From Candidatus Competibacteraceae bacterium (GTDB lineage: Bacteria; Bacteroidota; Bacteroidia; CAIKAF01), in NCBI GenBank assembly GCA_014879445.1, contig JACSSC010000058.1, forward strand, positions 1-64,000: a stretch of 64,000 nucleotides of DNA. Reading direction: 5' to 3'. Within the stretch, counting starts at the first letter, position 1. Every line of letters starts with the position of its first letter. The notes below the pieces were generated by a model. The model did no database searches, was not told where the DNA came from, and saw only the letters and a list, made by a program, of their open reading frames with translations. The position numbers and the translations under genes are program-made. Of this stretch, positions 46,829 through 56,421 are shown piece by piece.

Positions 46829-47491
46829 ATGGAAGCATTCGTTGCATACACGTTCATTGATAATCTCAATCAACCCTTGCCCGATGCTGCGCTTAAAAGC
46901 TTGCCATCCATAATGAAAGACGAGATTAATTTGTACAAAATGAATGATGACCAAATTCGTTTACTCGCCGGAAAACGACTCCTTTATTATGCCCTTCAAA
47001 TAACAAATCATGAATCGGATATGATTCAGCAATATACCGTAGCACCAAATGGCAAACCATTCATACCCGGCTTTCATCCTTTCAATATCACTCATTCTGG
47101 AAACATTGTAGCTATTGCCGTATTATTAAGCAGAGGTGAAATTGGTATTGACTGCGAAATGATTCGACCTATTCAACCTTCATCATTCACTAAGCAATTC
47201 TCACCACCTGAAATGCAATGGATATTAAATGCGCAGCAACCACAACAACGATTTTTTGATGCCTGGACTATGAAAGAAGCCGTGATGAAAGCTGATGGAC
47301 GTGGAATGCGTATCCCCTTGCATCATATTCGACTGAAAAAAGATTATGCAACGATAGATGACAATCCTAATATATGGTTCCTTTATCCTTTATCTCTACA
47401 TCCAAATCACCCGGCACATCTTTGCTCTGATCAAGCCATTTCAAATATTAAAACTATACATATACTTACTAATGATCTATGGCTACTTTAG
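46829..47491 (+). CDS. Sfp-type 4'-phosphopantetheinyl transferase
   Basis: Transfers the phosphopantetheine arm from coenzyme A to carrier-protein serines. 220 residues, Sfp/Gsp length rather than the short AcpS type. The metal-binding motif reads GIDCE (usually GIDVE, with D and E retained), and the second motif is FDAWTMKEAVMKADGRG. FNITHSG is the conserved start of the second half. The ATG at 46829 follows the thioesterase stop by 5 bases; a start at 46793 would overlap the thioesterase. It is probably the enzyme that activates the PKS ACP at S2082. Confidence 0.93.
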   Translation: MEAFVAYTFIDNLNQPLPDAALKSLPSIMKDEINLYKMNDDQIRLLAGKRLLYYALQITNHESDMIQQYTVAPNGKPFIPGFHPFNITHSGNIVAIAVLLSRGEIGIDCEMIRPIQPSSFTKQFSPPEMQWILNAQQPQQRFFDAWTMKEAVMKADGRGMRIPLHHIRLKKDYATIDDNPNIWFLYPLSLHPNHPAHLCSDQAISNIKTIHILTNDLWLL

Positions 47492-47578
47492 TATGAATAT
47501 TGCCCTTATTTCATCCTTGTTTTGTAACTTGTGCAACCGTTCGACTTTATACATAATGTAGGCAAAAATCAACATGTT

Positions 47579-49090
47579 ATGAAAATTTTCACATCTAAAC
47601 AAATCAAAGAACACGACCAATACACTATACTGCATGAGCCCATCGCTTCTATTGATTTAATGGAACGTGCGGCAACGATTCTTACAGATGCTCTCATAAA
47701 CCAATGGCCTGGAGAACTTACTTTCTGCATTGTATGCGGAGCTGGCAATAATGGTGGTGACGGATTGGCCATGGCACGCATGCTTCACAAACACAATTAC
47801 AAGGTAATTGTATATCTGCTTGATGCTAGCAATAGAAGTGACGATAACCAAAAAAATCTGAAAAAACTCCCATCCGATATTACAAAGTTTGAAATAAAGG
47901 ATACAGACGCATTGCTTGAAATTCCTTCTGATGCAGTAATTATTGACGCCATATTTGGTACAGGCCTTTCACGCGAACCCGAATCTCTGTTTGCTCAATG
48001 TATAAAAAGCATAAACCGCTTGTCTAATCCGGTTATTGCTATTGATGTTCCATCCGGTTTGGGATGCGAATATACACCCTGGATGTATAATAGTGAGCAT
48101 ATTGTTCGTGCTACACATACTTTTACTTTGCAGCATCCCAAACTCTCATTTTTTCTTCCTGAAAGTGCTGCTTATACAGGCACATGGGAAGTACTTCCTA
48201 TTGGCTTACATCCCGAGTTTGAATCAATCACCTCAACCCCCTATCAATTAATTGAGAGCGAAATGGTTCTTGCTATGTTGCCTAAGCGAAAACGGAATGC
48301 TCACAAAGGACATATGGGACATACACTGATAGCTGCAGGAAGTAATGGAAAAATTGGTGCTGCAATGCTTTCGGCCAAAGCGGCTTTACGAGCCGGTGCC
48401 GGTCTAGTTACTGCATATATTCCGAAATGCGGTTACACAGCACTTCAAAGTGCATTACCTGAAATTATGGTTATCTCTTCTGATGATGAAAAGGAACTCG
48501 AAGGCACAATCTATCATCCCATGCGCTATCAAGCTATTGGAATTGGTCCTGGCATTGGAACAGGCAAAAGTGCAGCACTTGTTTTGAAAAATTTAATCCA
48601 ACAATATGATAACCCTTTGGTGATTGACGCAGATGCAATCAATATTCTTGCTGAAAATCCTACCTGGATGTCATTTCTTCATAAGCACAGTATCCTCACT
48701 CCTCATCCCGGCGAATTTGAAAGGTTAGCTGGGAAGGGAAATGGATACGAACGATGGCAAAGACAAATCGAGCTCTCTACCCGATTCCAAATATTCATCG
48801 TTTTGAAGGGCCATCATACATCCATATCAACACCAAATGGGTCGCTTTATCTTAATTATACAGGCAATTCCGGAATGGCAACAGCCGGTTCGGGCGATGT
48901 ACTTACCGGCCTAATTACAGGTCTGTTGTCGCAAATGAACAGTTCATTATTTGCTTGCATTGCAGGCGTATATCTGCATGGCTTAGCCGGTGATTTAGCA
49001 CTCAACAAACAATCTGTAGAATCGCTAATTGCCTCCGACATAATTGATCATTTCGGAAAAGCATTTGATTTTATTCGAAATCATGATTAA
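47579..49090 (+). CDS. nnr: Bifunctional NAD(P)H-hydrate epimerase / ADP-dependent NAD(P)H-hydrate dehydratase
   Basis: Repairs hydrated NADH and NADPH. 503 residues. An N-terminal YjeF epimerase domain (about 1-210; GAGNNGGDGLAMARML, DAIFGTGLSR, AIDVPSGLG) is fused to a ribokinase-like dehydratase (about 225-500; GHMGHTLIAAGSNGKIGAAMLSAKAALRAGAGL, GIGPGIGTG, LTPHPGEFERL, GSGDVLTGLI). The ATG at 47579 (MKIFTSKQI) is the natural start. It follows the PPTase by 87 bases. Confidence 0.97.
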   Translation: MKIFTSKQIKEHDQYTILHEPIASIDLMERAATILTDALINQWPGELTFCIVCGAGNNGGDGLAMARMLHKHNYKVIVYLLDASNRSDDNQKNLKKLPSDITKFEIKDTDALLEIPSDAVIIDAIFGTGLSREPESLFAQCIKSINRLSNPVIAIDVPSGLGCEYTPWMYNSEHIVRATHTFTLQHPKLSFFLPESAAYTGTWEVLPIGLHPEFESITSTPYQLIESEMVLAMLPKRKRNAHKGHMGHTLIAAGSNGKIGAAMLSAKAALRAGAGLVTAYIPKCGYTALQSALPEIMVISSDDEKELEGTIYHPMRYQAIGIGPGIGTGKSAALVLKNLIQQYDNPLVIDADAINILAENPTWMSFLHKHSILTPHPGEFERLAGKGNGYERWQRQIELSTRFQIFIVLKGHHTSISTPNGSLYLNYTGNSGMATAGSGDVLTGLITGLLSQMNSSLFACIAGVYLHGLAGDLALNKQSVESLIASDIIDHFGKAFDFIRNHD

Positions 49091-49145
49091 AATTATTCGT
49101 TCCATCTATTCTCTCTCTATTTACCTAATATCAAAATTCTTTTAT

Positions 49146-49153
49146 ACTTTTGC
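49146..49153 (+). promoter_or_regulatory. Candidate -7 element before the DUF5606 gene
   Basis: TACTTTTG matches TAnnTTTG and ends 17 bases before the ATG at 49171. No clear -33 element. Confidence 0.42.
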
Positions 49154-49170
49154 TACAAATACTTTAATGC

Positions 49171-49749
49171 ATGGAATTTGAGAAGTTGGTATCTATTAGT
49201 GGGCAATCATCGCTATATTTGGTAATCAGCAAGACAGCCAATGGCTTCATTGCCGAATCATTAGAAGATAAAAAACGCATCCCAGTTTTTCAGAATATGG
49301 ATGTGAGCATGTTGGAAGACATTAGCATTTATACCGAATCAGGTGAAGTTACACTAAAATCAGTATTTCTGAAAGTGCTCGAAAAGTACAACGGAAAAGA
49401 CACTCCCGATGCAAAAGCAGATAATGCTGAATTGTTTCGTTTTTTTGAAGAAGTACTCCCTGATTTTGACAAAGAAAAAGTATATGCCTCTCATATACGA
49501 AAAATTGTAAAATGGTACAGTCAACTTCTCAAACTAGGCATGATTGATTCGGAAAAACTGTCTCCTAAAGAAGAATCCAAAACTGAGGAATCAGAAACTA
49601 GCGAAGACAAGCCGAAAACTGATGAGAAAAAGAAAGAAGCTAAAACTGCCAAACCAAAAAGCGTAACTGTGGCAACTAAATCTACAGGTGCCGTAAAAAA
49701 TGCCCCTGCCCGCAAAGTGCAAACCGTTAGAAAAGCAGGAGGCGCATAA
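49171..49749 (+). CDS. DUF5606 family protein with a basic, lysine/alanine-rich tail
   Basis: 192 residues. The first 130 (EFEKLVSISGQSSLYLVISKTANGFIAESLEDKKRIPVFQNMDVSMLEDISIYT ... KIVKWYSQLLKLG) match DUF5606, a conserved Bacteroidota family of unknown function. The last 60 residues switch to a low-complexity stretch that is first acidic (KEESKTEESETSEDK) and then strongly basic (KKKEAKTAKPKSVTVATKS...RKVQTVRKAGG), resembling histone-like tails, so nucleic acid binding is possible. It is followed by a terminator hairpin. Confidence 0.82.
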   Translation: MEFEKLVSISGQSSLYLVISKTANGFIAESLEDKKRIPVFQNMDVSMLEDISIYTESGEVTLKSVFLKVLEKYNGKDTPDAKADNAELFRFFEEVLPDFDKEKVYASHIRKIVKWYSQLLKLGMIDSEKLSPKEESKTEESETSEDKPKTDEKKKEAKTAKPKSVTVATKSTGAVKNAPARKVQTVRKAGGA

Positions 49750-49815
49750 TCTTTTGTCTATTCTATGCCCAATAACATAGGCAAAAAATTCACACTAATA
49801 AACATATTTGATTAT

Positions 49816-49840
49816 GGCCGTTTCTGTAATGGCCTTTTTT
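49816..49840 (+). terminator. Likely intrinsic terminator after the DUF5606 gene
   Basis: GGCCGTT-TCTGT-AATGGCC forms a 7-bp stem (one G-U pair in RNA) with a 5-base loop, followed by six T. It lies 66 bases after the stop. Confidence 0.65.
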
Positions 49841-49862
49841 ATATGATTAAAAAAAATTATAA

Positions 49863-51452
49863 CTAGTAGGAAATTAAACGATAGCTATAATTGCGAAAAA
49901 CCATCATACGAACAGATTGATTATACCATCCATCAGTTATTGATTTGCGATCGAAATGAAAATGTGAATCTTCCGAAACGGATTGGTGAATACATTCACA
50001 TGTTTTCTCTCCATATGCTGCCAACATTTGCATCATGTACAGTGTAACATAATATCCTTTGAATGCATAGGTGCCGGGATCAATTTTCATTAGCTTTTGG
50101 TACTGCAATATAAAAGGTGCTGAAGCACTATCCGTATAACTGGAAAAATTTACGGTAGGTATATGTAGATTCATATTTTCGTAATAATCGGCTTCTATGT
50201 TATTGAATTCGAGCCATTCTTCTGTTCCAACAATACTCACATCTGTTTTCTCTGTTGCTTTATTTAGTTTGGTTAGATAGTCCTTAACTGTAATTTCACG
50301 TGAACATGGAAAAATCAGTACATTCTTTTTATCTTTTTGAATCCGCGATAAAGCGCCACCTGATTTTAATCGGGTAAAATGAAATCGTGTGGTGTCGTTA
50401 CCCGACCACAATTTCAGAACTCTATGATAATGAAGATGCAGTAAAGAATCTTTCTTTGTTCCTGGATCAACTAATATGTAATTGGCTTCGGGATATAAGG
50501 TCTTAAAATATTTCACTGTTCTGATAGCTACTTGTTCTTCATCCGGAGTAATTTTGATAAGATATGGGCGCCCGGATAAAAGAGTTGTTGCCCTTGAGAA
50601 TGGTGTAACTATGGGAATTTTTCGAGATGATGCAAAATCAGCAACAAGCCCCAGGTTTGCACTATACAAAGGCCCAATAATCAAATCCATATTACCCATT
50701 TCGGGTTTAAGCAAAATATCTGTAACCTGATCCGTATCATTTTTACTACGCGTATCATACACAAAAACTTCTATATGAATCCCATGATTACGTATAGAAT
50801 CAAGTGCAACCCTTGCTCCGCCAAAAAATTCGGAAGCAATCCTGTTGTTTGATTTTCCGCTGGTAGTAAACGGAAGAAGGAATGCGATTTTGAAGGATTT
50901 TTTTTCAGTTCGATACGTTTGGCAATGATTAAATGTTTGCACAGATTTTATTTCCTGTTTATTCTCCATCATTTCCTTATTAGGACCATTATCCGGCTTT
51001 TGAGTAATCGGAAAATCCACTTTGATAGATGAAGAGGGTACTCTCAATTCTTGCCCCGATTTCAATCCGTTTTTTACAAAGGGATTTAATTCAGTCAACA
51101 TCTCAACAGTCGTATTATATTTTTGAGCAATACCATACAATGTTTCTCCATTCACTACATTATGGATAGTGGTTTGCATGGGCAAAGCAGGTTCTGTTGC
51201 TGCACTAGGTTTCGGAAATCTAAGTATCTGGTCAATTTTGATACCATTTGCTGCCGACGGATTATAAAAATAGATAGTATCCTGATGCACATTATAGTGA
51301 CGTGAAATACCATAGACCGTTTCTTTAGGTTTTACAGAATGCAGATAAAAAGTACGGTTACCTACAATTTCTGTTTGTTGTGAAAAGGAAAGACCTGAAA
51401 GGCAAAAGATCATCACAAAAAACAGAAAAAAAGAATGAAATAATTTGGCCAT
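49863..51452 (-). CDS. LysM-domain protein with a periplasmic-binding-protein (PBP1) fold
   Basis: 529 residues with a signal peptide (MAKLFHSFFLFFVMIFCLSGLSFSQ). Two LysM repeats follow (about 35-80: HSVKPKETVYGISRHYNVHQDTIYFYNP; 93-140: HNVVNGETLYGIAQKYNTTVEMLTELNP), which bind peptidoglycan. From about 190 a type I periplasmic-binding-like domain begins (KIAFLLPFTTSGKSNNRIASEFFGGARVALDSI, LIIGPLYSANLGLVADFA), as in LpoA/branched-chain amino-acid binding proteins. A role in cell-wall regulation fits better than transport because no permease is nearby. The start at 51452 avoids overlap with guaA; a longer frame reaches 51521. Confidence 0.87.
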   Translation of the reverse strand: MAKLFHSFFLFFVMIFCLSGLSFSQQTEIVGNRTFYLHSVKPKETVYGISRHYNVHQDTIYFYNPSAANGIKIDQILRFPKPSAATEPALPMQTTIHNVVNGETLYGIAQKYNTTVEMLTELNPFVKNGLKSGQELRVPSSSIKVDFPITQKPDNGPNKEMMENKQEIKSVQTFNHCQTYRTEKKSFKIAFLLPFTTSGKSNNRIASEFFGGARVALDSIRNHGIHIEVFVYDTRSKNDTDQVTDILLKPEMGNMDLIIGPLYSANLGLVADFASSRKIPIVTPFSRATTLLSGRPYLIKITPDEEQVAIRTVKYFKTLYPEANYILVDPGTKKDSLLHLHYHRVLKLWSGNDTTRFHFTRLKSGGALSRIQKDKKNVLIFPCSREITVKDYLTKLNKATEKTDVSIVGTEEWLEFNNIEADYYENMNLHIPTVNFSSYTDSASAPFILQYQKLMKIDPGTYAFKGYYVTLYMMQMLAAYGEKTCECIHQSVSEDSHFHFDRKSITDGWYNQSVRMMVFRNYSYRLISY

Positions 51453-51511
51453 GCTGGTTTTCTTAATGAATGATATAGGATATATGCAATATAAATTCAT
51501 GCCAAAATTAA

Positions 51512-53035
51512 TTATTCCCATTCAATCGTAGCGGGAGGTTTGGAACTGATATCAAACACCACACGATTTACACCTTTCACTTTGTTTATAATTTCGTTGG
51601 AAACAAGCGAAAGAAACTCATGAGGCAGATGCGCCCAATCAGCCGTCATACCATCTGTAGAAGTTACAGCACGAAGACAAATGACATTTTCGTATGTTCG
51701 CTCATCTCCCATTACTCCAACAGATTGAACGGGTAAGAAAATAGTGCCTGCTTGCCAAACCTGGTGATAATAACCTTCAGATTTCAATCGGTTGATAAAA
51801 ATATCGTCAGCATGCTGTAGGATAGAAACTTTTTCTAGCGTGATGTCGCCTAAGATACGGATTCCAAGCCCAGGTCCAGGGAAAGGATGACGATTGAGAA
51901 GAGAATCAGAAATCCCTAATTCAAGCCCGATTTTCCTCACCTCATCCTTAAATAACATCCTAAGTGGCTCAACAATAGATAACTTCATATGAGCCGGTAA
52001 GCCACCTACATTATGATGTGACTTAATTGTAACTGATGGTCCCTTAACAGAAACTGACTCAATCACATCAGGGTAAATGGTTCCCTGGCCTAACCAAGTT
52101 ACATCTCCCAACTTGTGCGCTTCTGTATCAAACACTTCAATAAAGGTTTTTCCAATAATTTTTCGCTTTTTCTCAGGGTCCGATATGCCTTTTAACTCAT
52201 GAAGAAATATCTGAGAGGCATCAACAGCTATGACATGTAAGCCCAACTGGTCATAGTTTACCTGCACATCTCTAAATTCATTTTTTCGCAGAAGTCCGTT
52301 GTCAACAAAAATACAATGTAATTGACTTCCAATAGCACGACTCAGCAAAACAGCTGCCACCGTAGAGTCCACACCACCCGACAAGCCCATTACAACATGA
52401 TCGGTTCCAATCTTTTCACGAAGTTGCGTTACGGTCTCTTCTATAAATGATAATGGAGTCCAATCTCCTGAACATCCGCATATGCTTAAAAAGTTTGCAA
52501 TAATCTGACTTCCTTCTGTGCTATGATAAACTTCAGGATGAAACTGAATACCAAAAATTTTATCTTGAAGATGAGAGAATGCTGCAACCGGAATGGTATC
52601 TGTGGAAGCTGTAATCTGGAATGATTCAGGTACTCGAATAATCGAATCACCATGCGACATCCATACTTGACTGCCCATACCAACACCCTGCATCAATGGG
52701 CAAGAACTTAATGTTGTCAAATTGGCTCTCCCATACTCACGATGAGTGCTGCGATGCACTTCTCCTCCTCCCTGCTGAGCAATGAGTTGTGCTCCATAAC
52801 AAATCCCGAGTACAGGAACCGGCGACTCTTTCCAATTAAATTCGGGGAATAGTGCATTTTCTTCTTTAACCGAAAAAGGACTGCCGGAAAGAATTACGCC
52901 TTTAATGCTTTCGTCAAATGTGATGTTATGTGAAAAAGGATGTATCTCACAAAACACATGATGTTCCCTTACTCTACGGGCTATCAGTTGTGTATATTGA
53001 GAGCCAAAATCTAAAATAATAATCTTCTGATGCAT
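51512..53035 (-). CDS. guaA: GMP synthase (glutamine-hydrolysing)
   Basis: Aminates XMP to GMP, the last step of guanine nucleotide synthesis. 507 residues. The class I glutamine amidotransferase domain ([11 protein letters not shown] with the catalytic Cys, then [12 protein letters not shown]) is followed by the ATP-pyrophosphatase domain ([17 protein letters not shown]). The dimerisation domain has [15 protein letters not shown] and ends KPPATIEWE. guaB is not in the window. It is 60 bases upstream of the LysM gene on the same strand. Confidence 0.98.
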   Translation of the reverse strand: MHQKIIILDFGSQYTQLIARRVREHHVFCEIHPFSHNITFDESIKGVILSGSPFSVKEENALFPEFNWKESPVPVLGICYGAQLIAQQGGGEVHRSTHREYGRANLTTLSSCPLMQGVGMGSQVWMSHGDSIIRVPESFQITASTDTIPVAAFSHLQDKIFGIQFHPEVYHSTEGSQIIANFLSICGCSGDWTPLSFIEETVTQLREKIGTDHVVMGLSGGVDSTVAAVLLSRAIGSQLHCIFVDNGLLRKNEFRDVQVNYDQLGLHVIAVDASQIFLHELKGISDPEKKRKIIGKTFIEVFDTEAHKLGDVTWLGQGTIYPDVIESVSVKGPSVTIKSHHNVGGLPAHMKLSIVEPLRMLFKDEVRKIGLELGISDSLLNRHPFPGPGLGIRILGDITLEKVSILQHADDIFINRLKSEGYYHQVWQAGTIFLPVQSVGVMGDERTYENVICLRAVTSTDGMTADWAHLPHEFLSLVSNEIINKVKGVNRVVFDISSKPPATIEWE

Positions 53036-53097
53036 GGCACAAACTTAGCTATTTTTTTTGGGTCATCCTATGTACTGTGCTTAGCTTTATCTGATAA

Positions 53098-55044
53098 CTA
53101 ATAGGCCGTAATTAGAAATTCTGTACGACGGTTAAGTGCTCTGCCTTTTTCGGTTTTGTTGCTTGCCACAGGTTGGGTTTCTCCAAACCCTTTATATGTC
53201 ATTCTTTGCTCTGCTATGCCAAGAAAACTCAAATAATCAAAAACCGCTTTGGCACGATTGTCTGAGAGTATCAAGTTGTCGTTATCATTTCCCACATCAT
53301 CGGTATGACCCTGAATCACAAATGAAATGGTAGGATTTGTTTTGAGAAATTCAGAAAATTCATCAATAATACGTTTGGCTTTCTCTGACAATTCATAAGA
53401 GTTAGTGGCAAAATTAATATCATTCAGACGATAAGATTGCCCAACTTTGATTTTATCTGTTACCAACTCTACTTTCTCTGGCTTTCCTGAAGCCATCTCG
53501 TCTTTGGTTATTAATTTTGATGTAAATGCTATGCCTTCTTCTTTGATTGTCATAATATGATCATCGGTAGCCGTCACAATGGCTACATATGTTCCATCAT
53601 CTTGATTAATATCAATTTTTGTAACTTCATTTGTTCGGGTATTCTTGATTTCAATTTGCGATGCCATCACTTCTTCTTCCTTATTTTTTACTGTACCTTC
53701 AACATAAATAACCTCTGTAGGTCGTGCTGTTTCATACAGATCAAATGTATAGATATCTAATCCACCCGGACCATTGAGTTTGTCTGAAGAATAATATCCG
53801 GTTTTCCCATCCAAACTAACAAAGAAACTTACATCATCACCCTCTGTATTTATGGGCTTTCCTATATTTTTAGGTGAACTCCATTTTCCATTACTATCTT
53901 TTTTGGAATAAAAAATATCATAACCACCTAATCCCTTATGGCCTTTTGATGAGAAATATAGTGTCTGACTGTCGGAATGTAGAAAAGGAGTAAGCTCATT
54001 ATCGGATGTATTGATTTCATGCCCCATATTGATTGCTTGCCCCCATTGCCCGTTTTCCTGCTTATAACAAACATATAAATCAACACCACCTAGCCCTCCG
54101 GGACGATTGGATGCAAAAATTAAAGTTTTTCCATCATACGAAATAGTTGGCTGAGAATCCCAACTATCTGAGTTGATTGCCGAACCTGCATTCACAAAAG
54201 GTTGCCAAAATCCATCTTTCAATTCTGATTTCCAAATATCGCAATATTCAACTTGATTATTAGCACATATAACAAAATACATTGTGCGATTATCTGCTGT
54301 TATGGTTGCTCCGCCATTATTATATTTATAATTAAAAGGTCGTGGCATTTCCTCTCCTTTATCAAATATCCCATTCTGCAATGAACTCCGGGTAAAAATC
54401 TCAACAAAATTAACGCCACTGTCATACGCTTTATCTAATGACTTCCCAGAAACCATTGTTTTTCGAATAAAGTAAAAGTGTCGGTTATCAGGAGAAATAC
54501 TAGCCAAATATTCATCTTGAGGGGTACATACATTTGGCATGGGCTGAGGATTAAATGGTACAGGTTGGGAAAACAATGCTTCGTAATCTTTAATTTCTTT
54601 GAGCAACTGTTTTGCTATACCATAATCATTATCATCTTTGATATCGAAAGACAGAAATTTTTCAAAATATGAAATAGCCGTCTTATAGATGGAAGCATCA
54701 TAGGCAATGAGTCCTAAGAAAAAATGTGTGTATGGTGAGAAATCAGGACATATATCGCGAACCGACTCTAAGCGGTCTTTCGCCATGTCTTTTTTGCCTG
54801 ATTTAAAATAACTAACGCCGAGATCAAAGAGGGCTTCGTAAAAGGCATTGTCAACGGCTACTGCATCATTCAACAATTTGCGTCGTTCGGTAATATTAGA
54901 TTCGTTTAGGGCTTTGTTGTATAATTTTAAGGCGGATTTTGTAGATGTGGGTTCGCACGCGGATTTATTAATCATAAAGTCCTGAGAGAACAATAGAGAA
55001 ACGCTTCCAAATAAATACAACAGTAAAGTAAACAGTAATTTCAT
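53098..55044 (-). CDS. OmpA-family envelope protein with TPR, PD40 propeller and carboxypeptidase-regulatory domains (PorE-like)
   Basis: 648 residues from this start; an alternative ATG is at 55065. A signal peptide (MKLLFTLLLYLFGSVSLLFSQ) is followed by TPRs (about 30-140). PD40/WD40-like propeller blades come next (about 165-440; SWDSQPTISYDGKTLIFASNRPGGLGGVDLYVC and similar). A regulatory-like beta domain (about 455-530) precedes a C-terminal OmpA peptidoglycan-binding domain (VIQGHTDDVGNDNDNLILSDNRAKAVFDYL ... NRRTEF). This order is that of PorE, which ties the type IX secretion machinery to the cell wall. Bacteroidota hold several paralogs, so the exact role is inferred. Confidence 0.9.
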   Translation of the reverse strand: MKLLFTLLLYLFGSVSLLFSQDFMINKSACEPTSTKSALKLYNKALNESNITERRKLLNDAVAVDNAFYEALFDLGVSYFKSGKKDMAKDRLESVRDICPDFSPYTHFFLGLIAYDASIYKTAISYFEKFLSFDIKDDNDYGIAKQLLKEIKDYEALFSQPVPFNPQPMPNVCTPQDEYLASISPDNRHFYFIRKTMVSGKSLDKAYDSGVNFVEIFTRSSLQNGIFDKGEEMPRPFNYKYNNGGATITADNRTMYFVICANNQVEYCDIWKSELKDGFWQPFVNAGSAINSDSWDSQPTISYDGKTLIFASNRPGGLGGVDLYVCYKQENGQWGQAINMGHEINTSDNELTPFLHSDSQTLYFSSKGHKGLGGYDIFYSKKDSNGKWSSPKNIGKPINTEGDDVSFFVSLDGKTGYYSSDKLNGPGGLDIYTFDLYETARPTEVIYVEGTVKNKEEEVMASQIEIKNTRTNEVTKIDINQDDGTYVAIVTATDDHIMTIKEEGIAFTSKLITKDEMASGKPEKVELVTDKIKVGQSYRLNDINFATNSYELSEKAKRIIDEFSEFLKTNPTISFVIQGHTDDVGNDNDNLILSDNRAKAVFDYLSFLGIAEQRMTYKGFGETQPVASNKTEKGRALNRRTEFLITAY

Positions 55045-55140
55045 GCTCTTCTTTAATTCAATCATGATAAAAAACTCTCTGAAAGTAAATTTAGTATGCA
55101 GCATGAGAAAAAGTTACGATATCAATTTAAATTCAATGGT

Positions 55141-56166
55141 TTAAGGTAATTTATTTTCAAAACTATCAAGTGATTTCTGCCAATTCCATGCCGAAAGCAA
55201 TGCATCATGTAATGCATACTTCGCCTCCCAACCCAACATTTTCTTGGCTTTATTGGGATTGGCCCAAACCTGCTCAACATCACCGTGTCTGCGAGGCGAC
55301 AATCGTACCGGTATTTTCACACCGGTTGCTTCTTCAAATGCATGAAGCAGTTCAAAAACAGAAATCCCATTCCCTGTTCCAATATTAAAGACCTCTGGCG
55401 AATGTGTCGGCGTGAAACGCAATGCGCTCAAATGAGCATGCGCCAAATCATCCACATGAATAAAATCACGAATACATGAACCATCAGGCGTATCATAATC
55501 GTTGCCAAACACAGATAAAAATGGGCGTTGACCAGCTGCCGTTTGTGTTAGATATGGAACTAAATTGTTGGGTACGCCGGTTGGCAATTCGCCTATTTGG
55601 GCAGAAGGATGAGCGCCTATCGGATTGAAATAACGAAGTATGGTTGCATGTATTTGTGGGCTAACTCGACAAACATCAGCAATCATATCTTCGCATATTT
55701 TTTTGGTATTGGCATATGGCGATTGGGGTGAACCTAATGGCTCCAACTCAGTTACCGGCAAAATCTTGGGCTGTCCGTACACCGAACAAGAAGAAGAAAA
55801 AACCAAACGAGGAATGTCATATTCATTCATCATTTGCAGTACATTAATCATCCCCATCAGGTTATTATTATAATAATCCAAGGGCTTTTCTACTGATTCA
55901 TTTACTGACTTATAAGCTGCAAAATGAATGACGCCATCAAAAGGTGCATGTTGCCGACAAAAAAGGTTGAATGAAGTATAATCACAAATATTTAATTTTG
56001 CAAAAACCGGTTTTTTACCTGTAATTATGTTGATTCCATTCAATAACTGACCATCTGAAGCTGACAAATCATCCACAATACACACATCATAACCGGCCTC
56101 AAGCAACACAACTACTGTATGTGAACCTATATAACCTGCACCTCCTGTTACTAAAATTTTACCCAT
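55141..56166 (-). CDS. galE: UDP-glucose 4-epimerase
   Basis: Interconverts UDP-glucose and UDP-galactose (or the N-acetyl forms) for surface polysaccharides. 341 residues, the normal length. NAD motif TGGAGYIGSHTVV at the N terminus, catalytic SSSCSVYG and Y-x3-K in YANTKKICEDM, and the family blocks LRYFNPIGAHPS, YDTPDGSCIRDFIHVDDLA and RRHGDVEQVWANPNKA. It lies downstream of the DUF4834 gene (57-base gap) and carB on the same strand. Confidence 0.96.
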   Translation of the reverse strand: MGKILVTGGAGYIGSHTVVVLLEAGYDVCIVDDLSASDGQLLNGINIITGKKPVFAKLNICDYTSFNLFCRQHAPFDGVIHFAAYKSVNESVEKPLDYYNNNLMGMINVLQMMNEYDIPRLVFSSSCSVYGQPKILPVTELEPLGSPQSPYANTKKICEDMIADVCRVSPQIHATILRYFNPIGAHPSAQIGELPTGVPNNLVPYLTQTAAGQRPFLSVFGNDYDTPDGSCIRDFIHVDDLAHAHLSALRFTPTHSPEVFNIGTGNGISVFELLHAFEEATGVKIPVRLSPRRHGDVEQVWANPNKAKKMLGWEAKYALHDALLSAWNWQKSLDSFENKLP

Positions 56167-56223
56167 GACAGCTGATATTTCTCTGCAAAGTTAGACATTC
56201 ACGATAAAACAGTTACCGTATTT

Positions 56224-56421
56224 TTAATCCTTAATTTCTTCGTAATCTACATAATCACCATCGTTTTGATGGCTTCCCCCTGATTTTTTATGATTTGATG
56301 TTCTATTCGTATGAGGCGCTGACTTTGATTGCTGAGAAGATGAATATATTAAATTCATTATAAACCGTACAACTACATACAATCCAATAATAATAAGCAG
56401 GGTTCGAAAAACACCAATCAT
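56224..56421 (-). CDS. DUF4834 family small membrane protein
   Basis: 65 residues with one N-terminal membrane segment (VFRTLLIIIGLYVVVRFIMNLIY), then a polar, Ser/His-rich linker and an acidic end DGDYVDYEEIKD. The conserved YVDYEE ending is the DUF4834 signature. Its function is unknown. The start ATG overlaps the carB stop by one base (TAATG), so it is translationally coupled to carB. Confidence 0.82.
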   Translation of the reverse strand: MIGVFRTLLIIIGLYVVVRFIMNLIYSSSQQSKSAPHTNRTSNHKKSGGSHQNDGDYVDYEEIKD

